Source: a virus
Virus record (IMG/VR): IMGVR_UViG_3300009431_000085
Coordinates: 1-31,281 of that record
Length of the DNA stretch: 31,281 nucleotides
Reading direction: 5' to 3' (one strand)
The notes beneath the pieces are model-generated. The model was not told the origin of the DNA. It saw only the letters and a program-made list of their open reading frames with translations, and did no database searches. The translations under genes and the position numbers were made by a program. How positions within the stretch are numbered: position 1 is the stretch's first letter; each line of letters opens with the position of its first letter. This document shows, one piece after another, positions 7,319 through 14,670 of this stretch.

Positions 7319-8275
7319 ATGGGTGCATTTCCGAGCGCAGCCCTTCCGAAGCCGGAGATCGGCGCGAGTGTGATGGAGTACGCGATCGGTCCCGGTCGCG
7401 AGGGTTTCATCGGGCTGGACGTGCTGCCGCAGTTTCCCGTCGGCACCAAGGAGGGGACGTACGGCGTGCTGCCGCGCGAGGCCTTCACGGTGATTCCCGA
7501 CACGGCGCGGCTGTCGGACGGTTCGTACAACCGCCAGCAGTGGGCGTTCGAGACCGATACCTACGCGTGCGAGGAGCACGGTCTCGAGGAGCTGCTGGGC
7601 GACGACAAGGTCGAGCAGTACGGCGGCCTGTTCAACTACGAGGACGTGGTCAGCAAGAAGATCATGTGGCAGCTTCTGCTGGCGCAGGAGAAGCGGATCG
7701 CCGATCTCTGCCACGACGGCACGATCACGGGTGCCTCGGCGGCCGCGAAGTGGGACGTGCCGGCGAGCGCGACGCCGAAGGCGGACGTGGATGCCGGCCG
7801 GCAGGCCATCCGGGCCGCGACGGGCATGCTGCCCACCAAGATCGCGATGGACTGGGAGACGTTCCACTACCTGGTCAAGACCGACGAGGTGGTGGACGAG
7901 GTGAAGTACACCTCGCCCATCTCCCAGGCCCCGGAGGCCATCCAGAAGCAGATGCTGGCCGTCTACTTCGGGGTGGACGAGATCCTGCTCAGCAACCGGA
8001 TCTACAACTCGGCGGACAAGGGCCAGGCGTTCGCGACGGCGGCAATCTGGGACAAGACGAAGGTCCTGCTGTTCGTGCCGGCGACGGCGATGCTGGGGAT
8101 CGAGCAGCCCGCCCTGGGCGTCTCGATGCTCTGGACGGCGGACAGCCCGGACAACGTCGTGGCTGAGGAGTATCGCGACGAGCCCCGCCGGGGCAACGTG
8201 CTCCGTGTGCGTCAGCATCTCGACGAGGTGCTGGTCGCGAGCTCGCTGGGCTACGTGGTCGACACCGTCCTCTGA
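7319..8275 (+). CDS. Major capsid protein
   Basis: A 318-residue protein, the expected size for an unprocessed HK97-fold major head protein of about 35 kDa. It follows the protease/scaffold and decoration genes, as lambda E does. The N-terminal half carries YAIGPGREGFIGLDVLPQ and an E-loop-like stretch around YNRQQWAFETDTYACEEHG. The C-terminal half has MDWETFHYL and the LRVRQHLDEVLVASSLGY end typical of many such proteins. There is a strong ribosome-binding site, AAGGAGGA, seven bases before the ATG, and its own terminator-bearing leader, both consistent with being the most abundant product. Confidence 0.88.
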   Translation: MGAFPSAALPKPEIGASVMEYAIGPGREGFIGLDVLPQFPVGTKEGTYGVLPREAFTVIPDTARLSDGSYNRQQWAFETDTYACEEHGLEELLGDDKVEQYGGLFNYEDVVSKKIMWQLLLAQEKRIADLCHDGTITGASAAAKWDVPASATPKADVDAGRQAIRAATGMLPTKIAMDWETFHYLVKTDEVVDEVKYTSPISQAPEAIQKQMLAVYFGVDEILLSNRIYNSADKGQAFATAAIWDKTKVLLFVPATAMLGIEQPALGVSMLWTADSPDNVVAEEYRDEPRRGNVLRVRQHLDEVLVASSLGYVVDTVL

Positions 8276-8512
8276 CGGGCGGCCCCAGTAGCAGACGCTG
8301 AGGCGTCGCTACGCGGCGCTACTGAGCAAGCTCGGGGGCGGGGCGAGGGTCTCGCCCCCGACACAGAACGGCCCGACGCCGACGCGGCAACACGACAGGG
8401 GTTCCTGCGAGTCTAAAGGGCCGGACAGGGTGTCGGGCCGGCACTACGGCAGGGGACAAGGGAGCCCCGACAGTAGACCCCCGGGGGCCGCTGTGGGGCA
8501 AGGAGTGAGGCG
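8276..8512 (+). other. Structured spacer with two strong hairpins
   Basis: About 240 bases without a gene. At 8288-8312 is a hairpin with arms GTAGC/GCTAC and GACGC/GCGTC around TGAG, with a single bulged A. At 8340-8358, GGGGCGAG and CTCGCCCC pair perfectly around GGT. Neither is followed by a T-run, so they are not classical terminators. They could slow or process the transcript after the capsid gene. The last 15 bases carry the AAGGAG ribosome-binding site of the lipoprotein gene. Confidence 0.5.
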
Positions 8513-8962
8513 ATGAGAAAGTGTGTGTGGTTGCTGCCGGTGCTCTTCGTGCTGGCCGTTGGCTGTGCGATGCCACAGACGATCGAGGCGATCAACGTGA
8601 GCCGGGAGCTTGCGGACTCGACCATCGCCGCCGTTCACGCCGAGGCCGATCTGACCCGTGCGGCCATCGACGGCAAGACGGGCGAGGAGCTGGCGGCTAT
8701 TGCGGCGGTCGCGGCCGAGGCGAAGGCGACGGCGCTCAAGGCGGCGGCGGAGTTGGACGGCAAAGTGGACGCGGCGGTGGAGGCCGAAGCGGCACGGTGG
8801 GACGCGCTGACGGGGAAGGTGTCGGAAACGGTCGATGCCGTCGGCAGTGGCGACTTGGGCGGGGTCGGCAAGAGCTTGCTCGGGGCGTTGACGCTGATCC
8901 TCGCTGGCTCTGAGTGGCGGAAGTACCAGCGGGACAAAAAACGAGAGTCCAATGGTGCCTAA
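8513..8962 (+). CDS. Phage lipoprotein with helical body
   Basis: A 149-residue protein with a clear lipoprotein signal peptide: MRKC, a hydrophobic core, then LAVGC with the lipidated Cys at 18. The rest is Ala-rich and helical, probably coiled coil (about 25-110), followed by a Gly-rich hydrophobic stretch (GGVGKSLLGALTLILAG) and a basic C-terminus. It overlaps the next small membrane-protein gene by 11 bases. A coiled-coil lipoprotein paired with a membrane-anchored coiled-coil protein recalls spanin or holin-accessory pairs acting at lysis. A role in blocking superinfection is also possible. No enzyme motif is visible. Confidence 0.6.
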   Translation: MRKCVWLLPVLFVLAVGCAMPQTIEAINVSRELADSTIAAVHAEADLTRAAIDGKTGEELAAIAAVAAEAKATALKAAAELDGKVDAAVEAEAARWDALTGKVSETVDAVGSGDLGGVGKSLLGALTLILAGSEWRKYQRDKKRESNGA

Positions 8963-9155
8963 CAAGGACGACTGCGTCCTCGGAGCGGAGAACAAGACCC
9001 GGATTGACGGGCTCGAGGGCGACATCGCCGAGATGAAGGTGGCCATCGCCTGCATCCGCGACAAGCTGTTGGGCCGGCTGCCGAACTGGGCGACGCTGAT
9101 GATCACAGCGTTGACGGCCATCGCCGCCGGGCTCGTGGTCGCCCTCGTGAAATGA
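8952..9155 (+). CDS. XhlA-like small membrane protein (holin candidate)
   Basis: A 67-residue protein. An N-terminal coiled coil (KTRIDGLEGDIAEMKVAIACI, about 14-35) is followed by a C-terminal membrane helix (ATLMITALTAIAAGLVVAL) and a final Lys. This is the layout of the XhlA family, which helps holins release endolysin in several phages. It overlaps the preceding lipoprotein gene, which suggests that the two act together. No endolysin is visible in the window, so the lysis enzyme, if any, must lie outside or be of an unrecognised type. Confidence 0.6.
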   Translation: MVPNKDDCVLGAENKTRIDGLEGDIAEMKVAIACIRDKLLGRLPNWATLMITALTAIAAGLVVALVK

Positions 9156-9162
9156 GGCGAAT

Positions 9163-9540
9163 GTGACGCTGAAGGAACGCATCGCGGCGGACGTGTCGGA
9201 GCTCGCCCTGAACACGGGCGAGTTCGCGACGGCGGGCGTGACGTACACGCCGGACGGTGGCGACGCGGTCACGATCAGCGTCGTCTTCGGGGCGGCCGAC
9301 GAGACGCTCGCACGCGAGGAGATGGGCGAGACGCTGCGGAGCGGGATGACGGTCGTCGTCTCGCGGGGCGCGGCCGAGGGCGTGGCGAATCCGGCAACAA
9401 AGGACGAGATGACGATCGGGGGCGATGCGTGGGTGGTCGACTTGATCGAGCGGCAGGACGACTACGTGAGCGTGCTGCACATCACGCGGAAGGAGACGGG
9501 CGACCGCAAGCCGCGGACGTACGACCACGGAGGCGAATGA
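9163..9540 (+). CDS. Head-tail adaptor, lambda FII-like position
   Basis: A 125-residue protein from a GTG at 9163 (behind GAGGCGA), mostly beta: TYTPDGGDAVTISVVFG, GDAWVVDLIERQDDYVSVLHITRKE. Small beta proteins at this point, after the capsid and before the tail genes, are usually head-tail adaptors such as lambda gpFII or neck proteins. The stop TGA overlaps the ATG of the GT-D gene in ATGATG, so the glycosyltransferase is coupled directly to a virion gene. The identification is from position and fold-like pattern, not from a specific motif. Confidence 0.6.
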   Translation: MTLKERIAADVSELALNTGEFATAGVTYTPDGGDAVTISVVFGAADETLAREEMGETLRSGMTVVVSRGAAEGVANPATKDEMTIGGDAWVVDLIERQDDYVSVLHITRKETGDRKPRTYDHGGE

Positions 9541-10250
9541 TGCTCCCGACACCGGTTCGCATCGAAGACTATGTCTGGCTGCTCGAGCGGGGCCTGCCGT
9601 TCACGGTGGCCCGGTATGGCGACGGCGAGTGGTCGTGCATTCTCGGCCGGGTTGGTCGGAACGCCCAGGGCGAGGACTACCTGCCCGAGCTGCGGGAGGC
9701 GTTGATCGAGACGTTGCTCCATCCGCGGCTGACGTTCTACGGGCTCAGCCCTGGCCGGAAGCTCTGCCGTGAAGCAAATGATTGGATGCTTCACGAGCCG
9801 GGCCTGTCGCCCCGTCTCCGCTGGGCGCCGGTGGAGGTTTTGGCGGATGCGAACTTGGCGGGCGTGTTGGGCCCGTTCATTGCCGCGTTGGGCAAGTACC
9901 AGATCGTGCTCGTGGGCCCGTCGCATCTGCGGCCGCTGGACGTGCTAGCTCCGGTGGCGTTCGTCGAGGTACCGCTGCCGAACGCGTTTCTGGCGGTTGA
10001 CGAGACCGTGGCGCGCGTGCGTGAAGCCGTGCGTAAGGCGTTTCGGGGGCCCTGGCCGATTGTGGTGTGCTGGTCGGCGGGCATGGCGACGGCGGTCGGG
10101 ATGCATCGGGTCGCGAATGGCATCGGTGTGACGCAGATCGATTGCGGGGCGATCTGGGACCCGTACGTCGGCGTGCAGTCGCGGAAGAATTATCGGGCGG
10201 ACTGGTTTCAGGAGCGGATGGCGAAGAACCGCGCGGAGGCGGGGCTGTGA
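9537..10250 (+). CDS. GT-D-type glycosyltransferase (DUF1792-like)
   Basis: A 237-residue enzyme. The N-terminal VARYGDGEWSCILG contains the D29-G-E31 motif that marks the GT-D fold family (DUF1792), first described in streptococcal adhesin glycosylation. The later pattern also fits that family: a strand IVLVGPSHLRPLD, VPLPNAF, WPIVVCWSAGMATAVGM, and the end TQIDCGAIWDPYVG. It should transfer a sugar from a nucleotide-sugar donor; the acceptor cannot be read from the sequence. Its ATGs at 9537 and 9540 overlap the stop of the head-tail gene, and its own stop overlaps the GTG of the sulfotransferase, so the cassette is co-translated with structural genes. Confidence 0.8.
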   Translation: MMLPTPVRIEDYVWLLERGLPFTVARYGDGEWSCILGRVGRNAQGEDYLPELREALIETLLHPRLTFYGLSPGRKLCREANDWMLHEPGLSPRLRWAPVEVLADANLAGVLGPFIAALGKYQIVLVGPSHLRPLDVLAPVAFVEVPLPNAFLAVDETVARVREAVRKAFRGPWPIVVCWSAGMATAVGMHRVANGIGVTQIDCGAIWDPYVGVQSRKNYRADWFQERMAKNRAEAGL

Positions 10251-10876
10251 GGTTCGCGATCACGAGCATGGGCCGCTGCGGCACGATGTTTCTGGCGGAC
10301 GTGCTGGCTCGCAGTCGCGAGTTCATCGTCCGGCACGAGCACGCGGACGACCATCTCGGCTGGTTCGCCGTGCCCGGGCAGTACCGCCGCGACGCGCACT
10401 TGGTTCTGACGGCCTTGCGGTTCGCGGCGCACGACAACTACGGCGAGGTCAACTCATTTCTCCGGTTCCTGCTTCCCGATCTGCCGGTAGACCGCCGGGC
10501 GGTGATCGTGCGGCATCTTCCGGACATGTTGCTCTCGATCATCAACCGCGGCCGCCGGCGTTGGGCGGGCGTGCGTGGGATGGCGGAGCTCGTGGACCAC
10601 GTCGATGCGGCGATGCGGGCCGTCGCGACGCACATCGGGCAGGGCATCCCCGTCATTCGCTTCGAGCAGATGACGACGGACCCGGCGGAGCTGGAGCGTA
10701 TTTGCGGACTGATGGGCGTCACGGACGTCGACGTGTCGGAGGTCGACCTGGCGAAGAAGGTGAACGCGACGCAGCACCGGCACATCGAATCGCTCGCCGA
10801 GCTGCCGGACGACGAGCGGGCGGAGCTGCGGCGGCTGGACTGGGTGCTCGCCTGGGAGAGGGGGCTGCCGGAATGA
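10247..10876 (+). CDS. Sulfotransferase family protein
   Basis: A 209-residue protein starting at the GTG that overlaps the preceding stop (GTGA). The N-terminus, a hydrophobic strand then SMGRCGTMFLADVL (7-20), is the 5'-phosphosulfate-binding loop of PAPS-dependent sulfotransferases. The second signature, a strand followed by R89 and a helix up to S97 (VRHLPDMLLSIINR), corresponds to the 3'-phosphate-binding Arg and Ser. It is short for the family but both PAPS contacts are present. It should move sulfate from PAPS to a hydroxyl or amino group, most simply on a sugar added by the neighbouring glycosyltransferases. Its ATGA stop overlap couples it to the next gene. Confidence 0.78.
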   Translation: MRFAITSMGRCGTMFLADVLARSREFIVRHEHADDHLGWFAVPGQYRRDAHLVLTALRFAAHDNYGEVNSFLRFLLPDLPVDRRAVIVRHLPDMLLSIINRGRRRWAGVRGMAELVDHVDAAMRAVATHIGQGIPVIRFEQMTTDPAELERICGLMGVTDVDVSEVDLAKKVNATQHRHIESLAELPDDERAELRRLDWVLAWERGLPE

Positions 10877-12528
10877 TGCCGCCGCGCGGGGCCTGCGTCC
10901 TCTGCTTCGACCGCAAGCGCAATGGCGAGACGTACGGCCGACAGGCGTTCGGTCTGCTCGGCAGTCTCCGGCAGCACGCGCCGGAGCTCCCCATCACGGT
11001 GTTCGCGAACTTCGACCGCTGGGCGGAGAAGTGGCGCGAGGCGTTCGGCGTCAGCGTCGACGTGCTGGACATGCCCGACGAGCAGAACCGGCTGATCAAG
11101 ACGGCGATGCTCGAGCACAGCCCGTACGAGCGGACAATGCAGATCGATTGCGACGCGCTCGTACGGAGCCCCGAGCTGCTCAATGGCTTCCGCTGGCTCG
11201 ACCGCTGGGACGTGTGCCTGGCGACGCATCAGCACGAGCAGATGACGGGCGACCACCGCCGCCGGCCGTACGTGCAGGGGCTCGAGGCCGTCACCGGCTC
11301 GCTGGAGCACAGCTACTTTTGTAGCGGGGTTCTTTTCTTCGGCCGTGGCGTCCGTGTTCGCGACTTCTTCCGGCTCTGGCACGGGCTCTACGTCGGCGGC
11401 GCGTCCGAGCACCGCGACCCCCGGATCGTCGCGCAGGATATGTACCCGATGAACCTCGCGATCTGGCTGACGCAGGGCCTGAGCGTGTTCGACATGGGCT
11501 GGAAGTACTCGTGTGCCGAACCGGACAACGCGGCGGCGATCTGCGTGCACCAGGGCGGCCGGAACGGCAAGCCGCTGCCCGGGGCGATGCGGCACTACTA
11601 CCGCGAGACGTGCGACGAGATGCTCGGCGGGCTGCCGCCGGACGAATCGGCGGACAAGCGGCTGCTCATCGCCGGGCCGTACGTCGGCGAGCTGGGCTGG
11701 GAGATCGGCAACTGGATGCCGCACGTGCGGTGGACGGCCGAAAACGAGGGCTGGGACGCGGTACACGCCATCACGACGCCCGGCCGGGCGGGGCTGTACG
11801 GCTGGGCGGACAGCGTCGCCGAGGTGCCGTTCGGTGGCGAGGCGTGGCGGGCATCGAATCTGTTGCAGGACCCGCCCGACGAGGTGCGGGCCGAGTGGGA
11901 GGGGCTCGTGGCGGCGGCGTCGGAGCAGGTCGTCGCGGCGAGCGAGCTGTGGGGGGAGGTCGGGCATCGGTGTCCGACGCTCAGCTCGCGTACGGTGAAC
12001 TACAAGGACGCGCGGACCGCCGTGCGGCTCGAGCCGGAAGGCCGGCTTTACGAGAAGTGGCGGGGCCGCCTGGCCGGCCCGGCCCCCGTGGTCGTTCTAC
12101 CGGTCCGGATGCTGCGGCGTGGAAGCCGGAAGAACACCGATTGGGCGTTGCACAGCCGCATTGCCGAGGCGCTCCGGGCCATAGGCCTCTTTCCGGTCAC
12201 CGTGGGCCTGGCGGACGCCACAGGTGCGATACCGCACCTCCCGGGAGCGTGCTGGCTGAACGAGACGACGCTGGCGGACCTGGTCGCGATCTACTCGCTC
12301 GCGGCGTGCGTCGTCGGCCCGAGCACGGGCACGATGCACCTGGCGGCGGCGACGGGCACGCCGCACGTCACGTGGGGCGGCGACCGCGAGGTGGTGCGGA
12401 CGCGGTATCTGCGGACCTGGAACCTGAACGGGACGCCCGTACGGCACCTTGGGCTCGGCTGGACGGTCGAGCCGGAGGAGGTGCTGGCGGCGGTGCAGGA
12501 ATTGGTGGGCGAGCGATGCGTGGCGTGA
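10873..12528 (+). CDS. Two-domain glycosyltransferase (GT-A plus GT9-like GT-B)
   Basis: A 551-residue fusion. Residues 1-240 look like a GT-A sugar transferase: N-terminal strand ACVLCFD, helix YGRQAFGLLGSL, strand LPITVF, and a DxD-type metal site IDCDALV (92-94), then a FCSGVLFF segment. Residues about 254-551 look like a GT-B enzyme of the heptosyltransferase (GT9) kind, starting LLIAGPYVGELGWEIGNWMP and carrying the donor-site signature GPSTGTMHLA (482-491), then GTPHVTWGG. The two halves could add successive sugars. It overlaps the sulfotransferase stop (ATGATG) and the next small ORF. Which donors are used cannot be told. Confidence 0.75.
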   Translation: MMPPRGACVLCFDRKRNGETYGRQAFGLLGSLRQHAPELPITVFANFDRWAEKWREAFGVSVDVLDMPDEQNRLIKTAMLEHSPYERTMQIDCDALVRSPELLNGFRWLDRWDVCLATHQHEQMTGDHRRRPYVQGLEAVTGSLEHSYFCSGVLFFGRGVRVRDFFRLWHGLYVGGASEHRDPRIVAQDMYPMNLAIWLTQGLSVFDMGWKYSCAEPDNAAAICVHQGGRNGKPLPGAMRHYYRETCDEMLGGLPPDESADKRLLIAGPYVGELGWEIGNWMPHVRWTAENEGWDAVHAITTPGRAGLYGWADSVAEVPFGGEAWRASNLLQDPPDEVRAEWEGLVAAASEQVVAASELWGEVGHRCPTLSSRTVNYKDARTAVRLEPEGRLYEKWRGRLAGPAPVVVLPVRMLRRGSRKNTDWALHSRIAEALRAIGLFPVTVGLADATGAIPHLPGACWLNETTLADLVAIYSLAACVVGPSTGTMHLAAATGTPHVTWGGDREVVRTRYLRTWNLNGTPVRHLGLGWTVEPEEVLAAVQELVGERCVA

Positions 12529-12704
12529 CGATTGTTCCGATCACCGCGGCGGCGGTGCAGCGGCATTTGCGGCCGGACCCGGCGGAGCATTTCCCGTGCT
12601 CGCTGTTGCTGATCGACAACGAGCTCGCCTGCATCCGCGAGTCGAACGGGCGGATCGTGATCGAGCCGATCTCTGACGCTGGGCGCGACGAGGAGCAGGA
12701 CTGA
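12516..12704 (+). CDS. Small hypothetical protein
   Basis: A 62-residue ORF that overlaps the end of the two-domain glycosyltransferase by 13 bases and the start of the next gene by one base. It begins MRGVTIVPIT and has an acidic end (DAGRDEEQD). A short beta-rich centre (CSLLLIDNELACIRES, GRIVIEPIS) is the only visible pattern. I do not recognise it. The tight overlaps on both sides and its place at the cassette/tail boundary support it being translated. Confidence 0.5.
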   Translation: MRGVTIVPITAAAVQRHLRPDPAEHFPCSLLLIDNELACIRESNGRIVIEPISDAGRDEEQD

Positions 12705-13195
12705 TGGCGGTTATCCCCACGGGGCTTTTGAGCAAGCCGGTGGACAACTGTCGGACGCTGCTGGCGAATGTGGAGGCGGTGCGGACGTTCCTCGGCGCGG
12801 CCGACGTGGCGGCGGCGGAGGCGATGATCTACACGTTCTTCGCCGCGGCGTCCGTCGCGCGGCCGCTGATCGTCATCGGGCTGCCCCAGGGCGAGTACGG
12901 CTTCGAGCGGACGGGCGAGAACGCCTGGCTGCCGGTCGCGAACGGGCTCGAAATCTGTTTCGAACGGGCGGTGCCCGAGGAGTACCAGGCCGACGGCAGC
13001 GAGGTCGACGCGATGTACGACTTCACGAACCTCGTCGGGGCGGCGGTCGAGGGCATCGCCGAACTGGCCGGCACGGATGCGTACTTCAACGTCGTGGCCC
13101 TGACGCTGCAGACCGGCCCGGGCCGGGCGACGTTCGAGGACAAGACCGGCCGGGGCGACTTCATGCAGTGCGTGTTTCGCGCGGAGTGGCAGTGA
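12704..13195 (+). CDS. Tail completion/terminator candidate
   Basis: A 163-residue protein at the start of the tail module. It has an Ala-rich helical N-terminal third and a mixed alpha/beta remainder (RPLIVIGLPQGEYGFERTG, ALTLQTGPGR, FMQCVFRAEW). The position immediately before the gp10-like protein and the major tail protein is that of tail-completion or tail-terminator proteins (lambda Z/U). No catalytic motif is seen. Starts and stops overlap the neighbours by one base each (TGATG), indicating coupled translation. Confidence 0.5.
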   Translation: MAVIPTGLLSKPVDNCRTLLANVEAVRTFLGAADVAAAEAMIYTFFAAASVARPLIVIGLPQGEYGFERTGENAWLPVANGLEICFERAVPEEYQADGSEVDAMYDFTNLVGAAVEGIAELAGTDAYFNVVALTLQTGPGRATFEDKTGRGDFMQCVFRAEWQ

Positions 13196-13731
13196 TGCCC
13201 GTCGGCTACGACCGAATGAAGGTGACGCTGACGTACCGCGGCTGGCCGAACGTCCGCAAGCTGAACCTCATCGTGAAGGAGGGGCTCGCGGAGATCGCCG
13301 ACCACTGGTTTTTCACGTGGTTCAAGAAGCGTTTCTCCGGCCGGGCAGTCTCGGAGTACGGCTACAAGCCGCGCAAACCCTACTACGACAGGCTGAAGGA
13401 GATCGTCGCGGGCAAGACGATTCGCCGGTGGTTCCGGAAGCCCATCCGGCCGATCACCGTGGCCCGCAATCAGCCGCGACCGATTGTGCTGAGCGGCGAG
13501 ACGAAGCGGCAGGCGACGCGGGGAGCGTCGTTCTCCGGCACAAGCAAGCGGCACACAGTGTCGATCAACGTGCCGTGGTACGTCACAAAGGGCGCACACA
13601 AGGATCGCCTGGCGACGGAGCTGACGACGCTGAGCCAGCGCGAGATTGACATTCTCGCCCACAAGCTCGACCGCTTTGTCGAGCGCGAGATGAACGCCGA
13701 CCAGGAGGTCGTGACGAAACGCATCGCATAA
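13195..13731 (+). CDS. Minor tail/neck protein, gp10-like candidate
   Basis: A 178-residue basic protein beginning MPVGYDRMKVTLTYRGWPNVRK. It has a Trp/Phe-rich helix (DHWFFTWFKKRF) and a basic middle (TIRRWFRKPIRPITVARNQ). Its size, charge and place just before the major tail gene fit the HK97 gp10 / lambda Z group that joins tail to neck, but the motif evidence is weak. It overlaps the previous gene in TGATG and is separated from the major tail gene by 12 bases containing AAAGGAG. Confidence 0.5.
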   Translation: MPVGYDRMKVTLTYRGWPNVRKLNLIVKEGLAEIADHWFFTWFKKRFSGRAVSEYGYKPRKPYYDRLKEIVAGKTIRRWFRKPIRPITVARNQPRPIVLSGETKRQATRGASFSGTSKRHTVSINVPWYVTKGAHKDRLATELTTLSQREIDILAHKLDRFVEREMNADQEVVTKRIA

Positions 13732-13743
13732 AGGAGTGTTCCG

Positions 13744-14658
13744 ATGGCCCTTTCTGACAAAGTGCACCGACTGTACGGGGTCGTGCTGCTCGGCACGGAC
13801 GAGATCGACCAGAACGCGCAGGTGACGATCAACCCGGGCATCACCGAGATGCTGCTGAACGACGGGGTGGACAACAACTTCGTCGCGGTCAGCCAGCAGG
13901 ATGCCCGCATTCGCGTGATCACGTCCGCGGTTGCGACGGCGCTCGGCATCGCCGGGATTGGCGGCAAGAAGGTCGAGCCGACCGATGAAGAGCTCGTGAT
14001 GTTTCTGCGGAAGGTCGAGGAGCTCGGGACGTACGTCTCGGGCTCGAACCACGTCAAGATCACGGGCAAGAACGGGCTGTTCTATCCGCAGACGCTGAAC
14101 GCGGACAACGTGAGCGGCAGCATCGCGTACGAGTTCGTCCCGTTCTGGGACGGGACGAACGCGCCGCTCATCATCGCGACGGGCCAGGCGCTCTCCGGCA
14201 CGCCGACGATCGACGAGGCGTTCGTGCTGGGGCCCGTCAAGATCAACGGGACGCAGCTCGAGGGCGGGCAGTCCGTCAGCATCGGCTTCGGCATTCAGCC
14301 GATGGTGACGTTTGCCGATGGCGACGTGTGGCCGAAGTTCGTGGCCATCGCCCGCCGGCAGCCGATGATTCGCGTGCGGACCGTCGACGCGACGGTGCTC
14401 GACACGTTCGGGCTGAGCGGCACGGCCCAGGGCGCGACCGACAGCGAAATCTGGCTGCGGTCGGCGGAGAAGGACGGCGTCCGCCACGGCGACGGCGAGA
14501 GCGAGCACATCAAGATCCTCGTCGACGCTGGGATGATCACCGTCAACGACCTCGCGGCCGACCCGAACACCGAGTACGCCGCCGAGGTCGTGATCCGGCC
14601 GACGTGGGACGGGACGAACGACGTGCTCGCGATCACGACGGGCCAGGCCATCAGCTAA
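13744..14658 (+). CDS. Major tail protein candidate
   Basis: A 304-residue, beta-rich, Asp/Gly/Thr-rich protein without charged low-complexity regions, preceded by its own strong AAAGGAG ribosome-binding site. It lies directly before the frameshifting chaperone and the tape measure gene, the standard place for the tail-tube subunit (lambda V). A short internal repeat is visible: FWDGTNAPLIIATGQALS (about 137-154) recurs as TWDGTNDVLAITTGQAIS at the C-terminus, which suggests a duplicated surface domain. Confidence 0.72.
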   Translation: MALSDKVHRLYGVVLLGTDEIDQNAQVTINPGITEMLLNDGVDNNFVAVSQQDARIRVITSAVATALGIAGIGGKKVEPTDEELVMFLRKVEELGTYVSGSNHVKITGKNGLFYPQTLNADNVSGSIAYEFVPFWDGTNAPLIIATGQALSGTPTIDEAFVLGPVKINGTQLEGGQSVSIGFGIQPMVTFADGDVWPKFVAIARRQPMIRVRTVDATVLDTFGLSGTAQGATDSEIWLRSAEKDGVRHGDGESEHIKILVDAGMITVNDLAADPNTEYAAEVVIRPTWDGTNDVLAITTGQAIS

Positions 14659-14670
14659 CGGGAGCGAGTG

